Positions 10,832 to 23,386 of a stretch of 64,000 nucleotides of DNA are shown one piece after another; positions within the stretch are counted from its first letter, which is position 1; each line of letters begins with the position of its first letter. The translations under genes were made by a program, and so were the position numbers. Below the pieces are notes generated by a model, which was not told where the DNA came from, ran no database searches, and saw only the letters and a list, made by a program, of their open reading frames with translations. The DNA comes from Turritopsis dohrnii (Eukaryota > Cnidaria > Hydrozoa > Anthoathecata > Oceaniidae): positions 372,001-436,000 of the forward strand of contig BQMF02000064.1 of NCBI GenBank assembly GCA_027922465.2, read 5' to 3'.

Positions 10832-13675
10832 ATTTTTTTAAATTCCTAATCTAAAAGTCAGTCAGATTTTCAAATTAATAAAAAAAAAATGTGTTCCTGT
10901 CGTAACATTACCCAATCAAGCCAAACAAATGCTCATCAGAGATATTTAGATAAGAGGATTGTACAAAGTAGTACCATGATTGTGAAAGGTTTTTCTGATA
11001 AACCATAAAAGCAACACACGGAGTACTTTTGTTAAATCCTATACTAAAAACTAGGTAATAATAACTGATAAAAGAACAAACAAATAAACAACAACAAAAA
11101 AACAACAAAAAAAAACCAAAAAAAAATTTCATTTTGGTTTTTGTTTTGTTTAATCAAAATTGGGTAGAGGACAATTGAGGAAAAATTAGAGAAAATTTAC
11201 AGAAATAAAAAACATCTTAAAATTTCAATAAAGCCACCCTAAAAAATATGTAAAGATTGTTTTGGCAGTAAAAAACGAGTTGGGAGTATCCCTTGATTTA
11301 GGCAAGAGACCTTAAGTCAGATCTGTTAGAACAGAAGGTGTGGTTTTTTTTTAATCATTTTGTGGAGTATCTAATCAAAAGATAAACAAGGTAATCTTAA
11401 TCATTGGTGTGGATTGATCCACTATAGCTAAAACAACTGATCATCAAGGTATGTCGAAAATTGTGGAGGACGGTCACAATTTGTGGAGAATTTGGTGAGG
11501 AAACCTCTTCTCCTACACAAATTTCGAGATCTGTCACTGTATTCTATCATGTAGAGGCAAATATTTTCAATGTTTTTGTGTATTTGTTCATAGAAATGAA
11601 TTGTTGTCAACTTTTTGAACATTATGATATGCACATAATACAGCTAAAATGTTACATCATGCGTTTTACTGAACATTTTAAGAATTGAACTGAATTGAAA
11701 TGAGTTATTGCATTTGTTTGATTATGTATTTGTGCCTCTGTTGATGTACATGTCTGGTTCCATTAATAAATTTAGGTAAGTTGTTTCAGTGTATGATGCA
11801 CCGGATATATATTTCTTAACTGTCAATAACTTTTATTTTTCTTTATTGTCGCTGCTCCTGGCCATTTAACAGTACTTTCGTTGATTCTGAACAACCTTTC
11901 TTCAGAGTGGCTTTGGAATATGATATATATCCATTCACATAATTATAAAAAAATTGAACAGTTATCATAAAAAATGCAGAGAAAGGCTTTCATTGACCTC
12001 GCACCATTGTTATATCTGATGATTTTCAGTTCGCACTTTGTAGAAATCATTTTTTACCTCATTATCGTATCGGCTTGAAAATGCTAAAAATCTGAAGGCC
12101 TTAAATCGATGACATTTAAATAACGCATAATATAAAAAACTTTAATAATTGTATTTTAAAACAACAACATTTGTTAGGCTCGACAAAGATTTTTAAATCA
12201 TTAAAATATAAGATGCACAAACCTTCCTATTTTTTAAGTACCTACACTCTAAATTTGAAAATTAATTTATATATTTACATGTGACTTAAGACTCCATATA
12301 TCTAAACTATGGATTTGAAAAATTCTTTTCTAAGCATACACATTGTCCTCCTATTATCAATATGAGGCTGTGTTAGAGAAATGTTTTAAGCTAAGGGCTT
12401 CATTTCAGTTCAATCCTGTAACTATTGACCTGTTCTCTGCAAACCTGGAATTCTAAGAACAATTTCTGACTTGCCGTTAAAATGTTTCGGGTTTTTTTAC
12501 TCAATACACTTCGTCTCTTCGATTACTGCATAAATATTCTTATCAATCATGATGCAATCGAATCATTGATGTGTGATAAAGTTCAGCCGATGGAGTTTCA
12601 AAGGTGGTATAAGTCATTTAGCAATTATCATAAGTTCAATAATAGAAGGGTTAATATCTAAGAATTGAACCTCAATTGACTTGTTTTACTAAGTAAACTG
12701 AATACCAATCAGAGTTCTGAACAAATCGGTGCTGCAATTATGTCTTCTGCTCAAGACTATGGGCACACCATATTGTAGAATTGGCTATAGACGGGCTGCG
12801 TGTTGTTACTATACAATTTCATACTTAACCTCGTTACCAGGGCTTCTGGTCTTTTTTATATACGCACGCCGTATAATACTCATATACATGTCATATGCAA
12901 TTATGCAATAAATTCGCGTAATCCAGATGAAGCGCTTGAGTGGAAAAAAACTAAGACGATGGATCAATTTCTAAGTGACATCTGTATCAAAATGGAAAAG
13001 GAAATATATCCTAAACTAAGAGAAGCACGAGAAAGAAAGTTGGGCACTCTGAAAAGATGCAACAGGAATTTTATTATATTCAATTTACAAGTTTTCAGTA
13101 AGTACAGTCATGTAAACTAGCTATAAATTCAAATTTATCTTGCATGCCAGGGTTCGAATTAAGGCTTTGCACTTCGCATTGTGCGAAGTGAATTCTAAAT
13201 CTTGCGATACAAAAGTGTTGAGGTCCCGTCAAATTGCGAAGCAAAAATAATACATAATTTCAAATTGACTTTTTTTCATCATGATATGTCTACTTTCATT
13301 CATTCGCAAAAAAAGAAACTTTTCCTTTACGTCATAGTGAAGGAAAAGGAACTCCATTGCGGAGATTAAATTAATTTCGTCTTTTATTCATTTTCAATGA
13401 GTCAAACGAACGTATTGTTTTTGATGAAAAGTTCACCTGACGGTTAGTTTTATTTAAAAGTTTTTTACATGAGTCTTACGGTACACGTTTTATGGCGCTC
13501 CACATATAAAAAAGTCTATCAAATTTCTTTAAAAATGACAGTTTAAGAAATGTTTATAAAATGAAACGTATCTGGAAAGAAAAAATCTATTTAAAAAAAG
13601 ATGATGAAATTATCTCCTGTACTTCCTCGTCTATATAATAAGTGCATAGCTGAATCTTGCTTTCCTTCATCTTAG
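10832..13675. other. Intergenic DNA upstream of clathrin light chain
   Basis: No supported gene. Homopolymer-rich sequence lies at 11090-11135. An open stretch at about 12905-13120 encodes a charged, helix-prone peptide (around EWKKTKTMDQFL) but has no donor, no family resemblance and no neighbouring exon, so it is not called. A perfect 9-bp hairpin (CACTTCGCA/TGCGAAGTG, loop TTG) lies at 13170-13190. Confidence 0.5.
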
Positions 13676-13920
13676 AAGTTTGCCTCTGTAATTCCAGTCT
13701 CTAAAAATTATGGTGCTCGATCTAATCCACGAAATTACAGACCCATTAGTCTCCTACCAGTTATGAGTAAAATTTTTGAGGCCTTTATCAATAATGCTCT
13801 TGTTAATCACCTTGAATCTAATAACCTCTTCTCAGATTCTCAATATGGCTTTCGCTCCCAACGCTCAACTGCTGACCTCCTTACAGTGATAACTGATAGA
13901 ATCTACACTGTCTCTTTTGT
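13676..13920 (+). pseudogene. LINE reverse-transcriptase fragment
   Basis: An open segment carries a NYRPISLLPVMSK block followed by QYGFRSQRSTAD, the conserved RT blocks of jockey/CR1-type non-LTR retrotransposons. The YxDD region, endonuclease and C-terminus are absent, so it is a short relic. It ends before 13930, where the sequence becomes unrelated and leads into the next ORF region. Confidence 0.85.
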
Positions 13921-14096
13921 GTTAAAGGAGAACAGAGGTGAAAAATTTTTTTTTCAGACATCTTTGCTAAGACACATAAGAAATCATGAAATAACATTAA
14001 AACTTCCCAAAATGTATGAAAAATATGTAAAAAGAACTAATTTCTTTCTTTTGGTCGCCGCCATTTGCATTTATGAAATGACATCACCAGGCCTAG

Positions 14097-14513
14097 ATGA
14101 ATTTATTTAAGCTCAGTATGAGAAAAATGTTTACAATGATCAGCTCTGAAGAGGAAACTGAAGATCTTTCAAATATTAGCGACAAAGACTTAGATTTCAG
14201 TGGTAATGACGGATACACTTGTGAGCCAGAATATTCCAAGGAAGAACTAAAAGTTGGTATTGAAACAGTTGACTCTGATGATTCAGTTAGCGAAGAAAAT
14301 AGTGAGGAGGATGATATGGACATCAGCCGACTGGAAAATTTACATTGGTGCACATGTGGAAACTGTGGCATAATGCCGTCTTTAGTTGAATCGAAGTGCT
14401 GTAAAGAATATAGTGAATTGCTGGCTTCGAAGTTGGAGAAAGTTAAGTGCATAAGTGAACATGAGGAGTTTCAAACACTAAATAAAATTGTTTTGAGCAC
14501 AGCATTCATTTAG
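14097..14513 (+). CDS. Hypothetical protein with P2X7-tail-like Cys motif
   Basis: A 138-residue ORF. Residues about 15-80 are very acidic (SEEETEDLSN, SEENSEEDDMD). They are followed near residue 83 by WCTCGNCGIMPSLVESKCCKE. This spacing (CxC..C..MP......CC) resembles the cysteine-rich intracellular tail domain of vertebrate P2X7 receptors, also found in stand-alone and transposon-linked proteins of invertebrates. The following EHEEFQTLNKIVLSTAFI also fits that domain, which then usually continues with a basic, aromatic segment. A similar QFRFMAYKQY stretch occurs at 14774 after a TTTCTAG acceptor-like site, but I could not join it in frame without a stop. It is therefore either a truncated gene copy or a gene whose last exon is mis-modelled. 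No channel domain is nearby. Confidence 0.55.
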   Translation: MNLFKLSMRKMFTMISSEEETEDLSNISDKDLDFSGNDGYTCEPEYSKEELKVGIETVDSDDSVSEENSEEDDMDISRLENLHWCTCGNCGIMPSLVESKCCKEYSELLASKLEKVKCISEHEEFQTLNKIVLSTAFI

Positions 14514-15308
14514 TATCGGAGATACCAAAAAAAACTCAAGCTTGTCAAGGAAATAAGTAACAAGTGCGTCGTTTACCTTCCTATCTTATTTTGATTTTAT
14601 TAAATTATATTGAATATTTTTTTTCGTAGTTCACATACAGGTGGTCGTTTATATTTACAAGGTTTTTTTTTCTAAATAAAGAGTTGCAACTAATTAATTA
14701 TTCATGAAGGAGTTTTGTAGAAAAAAGTGTTCTCCTTCATTGTAACAGATTATGCTCATTTTTGCCTTTCTAGGCAATTTCGATTTATGGCTTATAAACA
14801 ATATTCTGCGTGCAGTCATTATTCTGGATGGAAGTGGTCGTTTGTCGCCAGTAAATGTGAACAAGTCTACAGTGCAACCAGTGCCGAAGTTATGAAGCCA
14901 TCTAGCTGCACGTCTTTTTTCTCCTTCGCTATTTGGCTTTGGTACAATATAAAGGCCTTTTTTATCCTGATGCATTTGCACACCCATACAGAATGCAGGT
15001 CGGCATGTCTATAAGAATCCAAAGACACGATGGAGAGCGACCTTTTTATATTTTTCTCATTAATTATTCATAACTACAATCATGCTAAAAAAAATAAACT
15101 TTTGCGAACTTAGCTACAAAACTTATTTTACTAGTTTCATCTTGCTGAAATTTAAGTAGAGTTAATTAAGAGTTAAGCCACTAAAGTGATTTTTTCAAAT
15201 ATCTTTTAATTTCTTTATACCAATCAATATGCAATGTGAGGATACACGGATCGTTGTGCACAACACTTTCAGCAGAAAAACACTCAGAAAGTAACAAAAA
15301 ACCTATAA
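14514..15308. other. Possible continuation of the Cys-motif gene, otherwise empty
   Basis: 14774-14840 on the plus strand reads RQFRFMAYKQYS after an acceptor-like TTTCTAG and may be a decayed second exon of the preceding ORF. A minus-strand ORF at 14694-14987 overlaps it and looks like a shadow. No other features are seen. Confidence 0.35.
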
Positions 15309-15314
15309 GAAGCA

Positions 15315-16277
15315 CAGGCCTGGTCTTAAGAAAATTAGCAGGCGTGTGGTCATCGCACGCCTTAATTGACGATATAAGTTATGGCGTGCGCTCGTGTAAA
15401 TTTTTGACAGATGTGCGATCAATTTTTTTCAGTTAAGATCAACAATCTTCATTCTGTATGATAATCAAGTCAAATTTGAAATATGTCATATATGTAAAAA
15501 ATACTGTGATTTCCACGGAGAATGAATTTAATAAAATAAAACACTAAAGATTCGGTACGTCAAAACTTAGCCATAAAGATTAGTTTGACCGTAAATAAAA
15601 TTTATTCAAACGTTAATAAAGAGGAAAAATAAAACCTGAAAATAAAAAAAATAATGTATAACTCTCCATTGTTTTGGTTTGAAGTTCAAATGGTTTTTGA
15701 ATTAAATTAAAGACGTTTCCATTCCATTAACTCGTCACCACCTGGCTGGCTATTTTTTTAAATAAAAGATTATTTTTTCGAAACTGCAACCTTGCGCATA
15801 CTTTTGTAACTTAAAAAAAGTTAAAAAGAAAGAGAAAACTACATAATACAATTAAATAATACTTAATAAAATTTCGCGCATGAAGCTCCTTCTTCGTTCC
15901 ACAGTGGATTTCGCTGAGTAGACTTATTTTCTACTACCAAACGAATCAAATTGTAAATTTATAAATGATTTTATTATTTAACTACCAAACGAATAAAATT
16001 TGTGAGCATTGATTTTTAATTCAAAACCACTACCGTATTCCAAATCGATCGGAGACCACTTCTGAAATGGTAGCAGTAAAATTTAATCGTAGCACATGAA
16101 CAATTTTCGAAGCAAAACTTTCAACATTTTGGGACAGATTTTATGTTGACTTTTAAATAAACATTTGTTATCACACTTGTCATTACAAGCCAGGTGTGCG
16201 ATTGCCACACGCGTAAATAAATCTTGGCGTGTGCGGAGGCGTGCGCGTGCGATCGCACGCCTCTTACGACCAGGCCT
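15315..16277. mobile_element. Non-autonomous TIR element, 963 bp
   Basis: The ends are inverted: left CAGGCCTGGTCTTAAGA, right TCTTACGACCAGGCCT. GC-rich subterminal sequence at both ends repeats GGCGTGTG and ATCGCACGCC. The hexamer GAAGCA flanks it directly on both sides (15309-15314 and 16278-16283) as a probable target duplication. The interior is AT-rich and non-coding; apparent ORFs at both ends are read-throughs of the GC-rich TIRs. The superfamily is not determined. Confidence 0.75.
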
Positions 16278-16283
16278 GAAGCA

Positions 16284-16971
16284 TCACTTACCTAAGATCT
16301 TTGAATCACCATGTAATTACCATAAAATTGAAAAAAGAATAAAAAGAAAACGGAACAAATATCGATTAAATCGGATGTTAAAAGTTTTTCCTAGCGTAGT
16401 GACTCAATAATCTATACTAATACGAGCAATAATGATAAGCCTGGTTACGTCACGATAAGTGATAATCATACGGCAACGAGAAAAAAAATCTGAGCAATGG
16501 CGTCCCTTCCAAGCTTATTTTTGGCCAAAATATAATTATTTGGAAGAAAAAAAATTTATCAGTGACTTTGCGATAATAAAAGGCAACAACTTCAAAAAAA
16601 ATTTTTTTGACCTCCGTTCTCCTTTAATGTGATTATACGAGTTGTTTGTTTACAAAAACCGGAGTCTTGTAATTAAGCATTCTGAGTAAATTGGATTAAA
16701 TGAAAAATCACTAACGTGTATTCAGTATATTTTTACTTCCTTGTCTATTATTCCAAATGTCGTTTTCATTTCGTTACAACATGTTTCCCCTTATGTCACT
16801 CGAAGAACCAGCAGAGGCCGTTGCTGCAGGCATTCAAAACTTGGAATTGAACATAAATCGTTTTGAGCATTTCAGCATCATGTCAGTTAATAATTTGCCG
16901 ACCTGTGGTAGGCCTCAAAACCTTATAGCTTAGGTCGGCAAAATTTCGCTTAACGGAGGCTTAAAGGAGGC
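16284..16971. other. Intergenic DNA with a GCCGACC hairpin
   Basis: No gene seen. TTGCCGACCT (near 16897) and AGGTCGGCAA (near 16931) form a 10-bp inverted repeat around a loop of about 24 bases. Confidence 0.5.
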
Positions 16972-16973
16972 TA

Positions 16974-18617
16974 CCGTCTTCGTGCCTAATTACGGACAGC
17001 CTTCGTAATTATGGACATCGACAAAACATAATTCCAACCGTCTGTAAATTAAAAACACGGTACATCCCGTACTGTCAACCAAACTGTAATAAAACAAACT
17101 TCAGAGATAATTAAATTTATTTGAACGCTAGAAAATTACCAATATGCCATTTAGAATTTATTTTTGTAAACTTTAAAGATTTAAAATAGACTGCGCTCTC
17201 TTGAGAATCATGCGTATTTTTATGAGCTCTGTGTGTACAATGGTAGCCATATTTACGGATAAAAAATAATAATGGTCACCTCCGTCATGAAATATTGACA
17301 GGTCGAAAATTTATGTTTACAAATGAATTGAGGAATGAAAATGTTTTTAGATCATGCTTTTAGAAAGTTAATTATCATAAAATAAGTGGCAGTTAAGTTT
17401 ACTTAACTCTTGTTAACTGGCTGGCGACCATCTTTGTGCGCGCCTCTCGACAGCCATTTTACATGAGGTCATACGCGATGTATGCTACCGGGACTTGTGT
17501 GGCAAGATCAGAACATTATCCACTTTGCGTATTCTGGATTTTATTAGGTATATATATATATATATGGCAGGTCGGCCCCCTCGTGTTCCTCTTCTTCCTT
17601 ATTTTCAAGCATTTTATGGCCTGCCGCCCTGGGTTTCAGTTAGTTAGACATGGGTGTGCCCCTCCCCCTTTTTGTTTGGTTTGCAACGACGTATCCAGTG
17701 GCTGACCGCGAGTGCGGTATCGGCGCCCAAACTCAGGCGCCCAAACTCTGACTTTTCAAAAAAAAAGTAACAATTTTTTTTTTTTTTTTAAACTGCACTC
17801 ACAAAGATTCCTTCTAACATTAAACAAACTAATAAAACTTTATTAGCTTATTTACAATCTATTTTGTGCACTCTGTGACAATTAATTTTTCATTCGAATT
17901 AGATTTTATACAGGTCATTCAAAATTCATTTGTGAAATTGTGGAGTATAAAGAGAAAGGCACTCAGTCTCCTGTGTTTGGGGTTCACAGGTTACATCGTC
18001 CCCCTTACTTCACTTTCCTTCAATACCTCTGAGAGTATACATAAGCATGTACGTTCACATTACGATAGATTATTCCACGTCTTGGATGCCACGTACAGGC
18101 CAATTGAGCACGTTAACCTACTGTCTTCTGTAAGAATTATGATACTGAATGGTGCATTTTCCAGCAATGTAGATCACATAAAAATAAAAAAATTTCCGTC
18201 CCTCAGGCCTCACCCCTTTATTTCATGACGATGAAACAAGCAAATTTTGAAATGAGCAAAGCAGTGTCCCCAAATAATCTCTGGATACGACACTGGTTTG
18301 GTCCCGCATCTAGGATTGTCACCTTTTACTATTGTGGGCTTTGGTTGGTTAATAAATAAAGTTTTTGTACGTGTAAGTGTGGGAGGACACTTTTTACTGA
18401 GTATTGAAATATAGGCCATTATGATTTTCACGGTCCATTATTCTTCAAGTGTTGCTGCTAATTGCTCTCTATTGGATTGCTCTGTTTCATAAAACATTTT
18501 ATTCAGTTATACGTGGTGAACTTGGCAAGAATGCATGTCTATTTTCGTGACAAGAATGTTTGTTTACATTTTGTGTCCGTAATTACGAAGGCTGTCCGTA
18601 ATTAGGCACATAGACGG
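16974..18617. mobile_element. TA-flanked TIR element, 1.64 kb
   Basis: Inverted ends of about 44 bp begin CCGTCT and contain GTGCCTAATTACGGACAG; left and right differ at only a few positions. TA at 16972-16973 and 18618-18619 is the expected Tc1/mariner-type duplication. Each TIR contains two direct copies of TAATTAYGGACA. The interior has a (TA)n run at about 17550-17566 and ORFs at 17436-17705 and 17866-18228 without transposase motifs, so it is probably non-autonomous. Confidence 0.8.
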
Positions 18618-18619
18618 TA

Positions 18620-19047
18620 CTTAACAGAGGCTCACTTGACAAAACCAAAAAAACATGCTAAATCTCAATAATGTAGCTGTTATAAATGTATGATTGATGA
18701 TGAGAATGAATGAAATGGATAACAAAGGAAAAAAACATTATTGAATAAATTTCAAAATCAAAGTCATGGCTATTAAGAACAATTTTGAAAATACATTATA
18801 TATACCTCCTTGACCTAAAACAGTGCAAACTCAACGCCTCACCAATGTGTTGTCTTTGATGAAAAATGAAACTATGGACAATAATTGCTGCCATTATTGG
18901 AGTACCTCTTTTTTAACAAGTGCGAAGTTGGCAGACCAATCAGAGCTGGGATATTAGTATTCGTGGCTTTTTCAGTACGTAATATATTAAAGAAAATGTT
19001 CGTATACCGTCAACGGAGCTATTTTTTTTAAAGGAAAAACGGTTGTG
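18620..19047. other. Short intergenic segment
   Basis: AT-rich, no feature recognised. Confidence 0.5.
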
Positions 19048-19113
19048 TCGATATGTATTACTGACATTAAATTAGGGAGATAATGTACTTATTACCTCCG
19101 TTATATTATTACT
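19048..19113 (+). repeat. Conserved flank of the satellite array, left copy
   Basis: This 66-bp single-copy flank beginning TCGATATGTATTACTG and containing ATTACCTCCGTTATATTATT recurs inverted at 39631-39698, next to the other array, with about two mismatches. It marks one end of a repeated unit that includes the satellite. Confidence 0.85.
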
Positions 19114-22100
19114 CTCTATCATTCTATCATTCTATCATACTATCATACTATCATACTATCATACCATCATTCTATCATACTATCATTCTATCATTCTATC
19201 ATTCTATCATTCTATCATTCTATCATACTATCATACTATCATACTATCATTCTATCATACTATCATTTATCATACTGTCATTTATCATACTATCATACCA
19301 TCATACTATCATTCTATCATACTATCATACTATCATACTATCATTCTATCATACTATCATACCATCATACTATCATGCTATCAGTCTATCATTCTATCAT
19401 ACTATCATTCTATCATACTATCATACTATCATACTATCATTCCATCATTCTATCATACTATCATTCTATCATACTATCATACTATCATACTATCATCCCA
19501 TCATTCTATCATACTATCATACCATCATACTATCATTCTATCATACTATCATTCTATCATACTATCATACCATCATACTATCATGCTATCAGTCTATCAT
19601 TCTATCATTCTATCATTCTATCATACTATCATACTATCATACTATCATTCCATCATTCTATCATACTATCATTCTATCATACTATCATACCATCATACTA
19701 TCATTCTATCATACTATCATACTATCATACTATCATTCTATCATACTATCATACCATCATACTATCATTCCATCATTCTATCATACTATCATTCTATCAT
19801 ACTATCATACTATCATACTATCATACCATCATACTATCATTCTATCATACTATCATTCTATCATACTATCATACCATCATACTATCATGCTATCATACCA
19901 TCATACTATCATTTTATCATTCTATCATACTATCATTCTATCATACTATCATACTATCATACTATCATGCTATCATTCCATCATTCTATCATACTATCAT
20001 TCTATCATACTATCATACTATCATACTATCATACCATCATACTATCATGCTATCAGTCTATCATTCTATCATACTATCATTCCATCATTCTATCATACTA
20101 TCATTCTATCATACTATCATACCATCATACTATCATGCTATCAGTCTATCATTCTATCATACTATCATTCTATCATACTATCATGCTATCATACTATCAT
20201 ACTATCATACTATCATACCATCATACTATCATTCTATCATTCTATCATACTATCATTCTATCATACTATCATACTATCATACTATCATTCTATCATACTA
20301 TCATACTATCATACTATCATTCCATCATTCTATCATACTATCATACTATCATACTATCATTCTATCATACTATCATACCATCATACTATCATACTATCAT
20401 ACTATCATACTATCATTCTATCATACTATCATACTATCATACTATCATTCTATCATACTATCATACCATCATACTATCATGCTATCAGTCTATCATTCTA
20501 TCATACTATCATTCTATCATACTATCATACTATCATACTATCATACTATCATACTATCATACTATCATGCTATCATTCCATCATTCTATCATACTATCAT
20601 TCTATCATACTATCATACTATCATACTATCATACCATCATACTATCATGCTATCAGTCTATCATTCTATCATACTATCATTCTATCATACTATCATGCTA
20701 TCATACTATCATACTATCATACTATCATACCATCATACTATCATTCTATCATTCTATCATACTATCATTCTATCATACTATCATACTATCATGCTATCAT
20801 TCTATCATACTATCATACTATCATACTATCATTCCATCATTCTATCATACTATCATACTATCATACTATCATTCTATCATACTATCATACCATCATACTA
20901 TCATGCTATCAGTCTATCATTCTATCATACTATCATTCTATCATACTATCATGCTATCATACTATCATACTATCATACTATCATACCATCATACTATCAT
21001 TCTATCATTCTATCATACTATCATTCTATCATACTATCATACTATCATACCATCATACTATCATGCTATCAGTCTATCATTCTATCATACTATCATTCTA
21101 TCATACTATCATACTATCATACTATCATACTATCATACTATCATACTATCATGCTATCATTCCATCATTCTATCATACTATCATTCTATCATACTATCAT
21201 ACTATCATACTATCATACCATCATACTATCATGCTATCAGTCTATCATTCTATCATACTATCATTCTATCATACTATCATGCTATCATACTATCATACTA
21301 TCATACTATCATACCATCATACTATCATTCTATCATTCTATCATACTATCATTCTATCATACTATCATACTATCATACTATCATTCTATCATACTATCAT
21401 ACTATCATACTATCATTCCATCATTCTATCATACTATCATACTATCATACTATCATTCTATCATACTATCATACCATCATACTATCATACTGTCATACTA
21501 TCATACTATCATTCTATCATACTATCATACTATCATACTATCATTCTATCATACTATCATACCATCATACTATCATGCTATCAGTCTATCATTCTATCAT
21601 ACTATCATTCTATCATACTATCATACTATCATACTATCATTCCATCATTCTATCATACTATCATACTATCATACTATCATTCCATCATTCTATCATACTA
21701 TCATTCTATCATACTATCATACCATCATACTATCATTCTATCATACTATCATTTATCATACTGTCATTTATCATACTATCATACCATCATACTATCATTC
21801 TATCATACTATCATACTATCATACTATCATACCATCATACTATCATACTATCATACTATCATACTATCATTCTATCATACTATCATTCTATCATACTATC
21901 ATTCTATCATACTATCATACTATCATACTATCATTCCATCATTCTATCATACTATCATACTATCATACTATCATTCCATCATTCTATCATACTATCATTC
22001 TATCATACTATCATACTATCATACTATCATACTATCATACTATCATGCTATCAGTCTATCATTCTATCATACTATCATTCTATCATACTATCATACTATC

Positions 22101-22981
22101 ATACTATCATACTATCATACTATCATACCATCATACTATCATTCTATCATTCTATCATACTATCATTCTATCATACTATCATACTATCATACTATCATTC
22201 TATCATACTATCATACTATCATACTATCATTCCATCATTCTATCATACTATCATACTATCATACTATCATTCTATCATACTATCATACCATCATACTATC
22301 ATACTGTCATACTATCATACTATCATTCTATCATACTATCATACTATCATACTATCATTCTATCATACTATCATACCATCATACTATCATGCTATCAGTC
22401 TATCATTCTATCATACTATCATTCTATCATACTATCATACTATCATACTATCATTCCATCATTCTATCATACTATCATACTATCATACTATCATTCCATC
22501 ATTCTATCATACTATCATTCTATCATACTATCATACCATCATACTATCATTCTATCATACTATCATTTATCATACTGTCATTTATCATACTATCATACCA
22601 TCATACTATCATTCTATCATACTATCATACTATCATACTATCATACCATCATACTATCATACTATCATACTATCATACTATCATTCTATCATACTATCAT
22701 TCTATCATACTATCATTCTATCATACTATCATACTATCATACTATCATTCCATCATTCTATCATACTATCATACTATCATACTATCATTCCATCATTCTA
22801 TCATACTATCATTCTATCATACTATCATACCATCATACTATCATTCTATCATACTATCATTTATCATACTGTCATTTATCATACTATCATACCATCATAC
22901 TATCATTCTATCATACTATCATACTATCATACTATCATACCATCATACTATCATACTATCATACTATCATACTATCATTCT
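19114..22981 (+). repeat. 8-bp satellite array, ATCATACT family, 3.9 kb
   Basis: About 480 tandem octamers, mostly ACTATCAT or TCTATCAT, with variants ACCATCAT, GCTATCAT, TCCATCAT and an AGTCTATC variant. The variant block GCTATCAGTC recurs about twelve times at intervals that are multiples of 8 (for example 168, 336 and 344 bp), showing higher-order structure. A block with two shortened units (ATTTATCATACTGTCATTTATC) recurs four times. Three very long plus-strand ORFs here (1333, 1202 and 1148 codons) are by-products of the repeat. An octamer read in triplets gives the same eight residues, IILSYYHT, in every frame and no stop on this strand, while the other strand contains TGA. I do not call a protein. 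Confidence 0.97.
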
Positions 22982-23300
22982 GAACAATTGGAAGGTGCTG
23001 ATTTCGAACTTGGAAGTGACTTTTCGTAACTGTCACTGTAACTGTCATCAGCATATTCGTTTTACTTTGCACACTATAAATTGATAATTAGTGAGATAAT
23101 TGCGTTTTTCCTACTGCGCATGTGGTCAAGAATATCAAAATTTTACCATCACATAGTGAACTAATGAAGCCGACAAATTGATAATAAGAGAGTCAATTAG
23201 GTTTTTTCTTTATCAATGAGCATGCGCAAGAAAATGGAATACTCTAAAGATAGTCATCTCCCGTATAGACACCATGAAAAAAACAGGTAAAATAGGATCA

Positions 23301-23386
23301 CAAATTATAAAGTGGGGCAGGTAGTAATTACAAAGTGGTGCAGCTTGAAAATTACAAAGTGGGGCAAAAATTACAAAGTGGGGCAT
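23301..23386 (+). repeat. Tandem ATTACAAAGTGGGGCA repeat
   Basis: Four imperfect copies of about 16-24 bp share AAAGTGGGGCA (one with GGTGCA). Confidence 0.7.

Noticed and set aside
12905..13120. Possible exon encoding a charged helical peptide
   Set aside because: No family resemblance, no matching exon or splice pair, and no ATG in the coherent part.
14694..14987. Minus-strand 97-codon ORF
   Set aside because: Opposite the possible P2X7-like exon and with no recognisable domain; likely a shadow.
19114..22981. CRISPR-like array
   Set aside because: There are no distinct repeats separated by unique spacers; the unit is 8 bp and the host is eukaryotic.
19083..23084. 1333-, 1202- and 1148-codon ORFs in three frames
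   Set aside because: They are translations of an 8-bp tandem repeat that lacks stops on one strand; no non-repeat coding sequence supports a gene.
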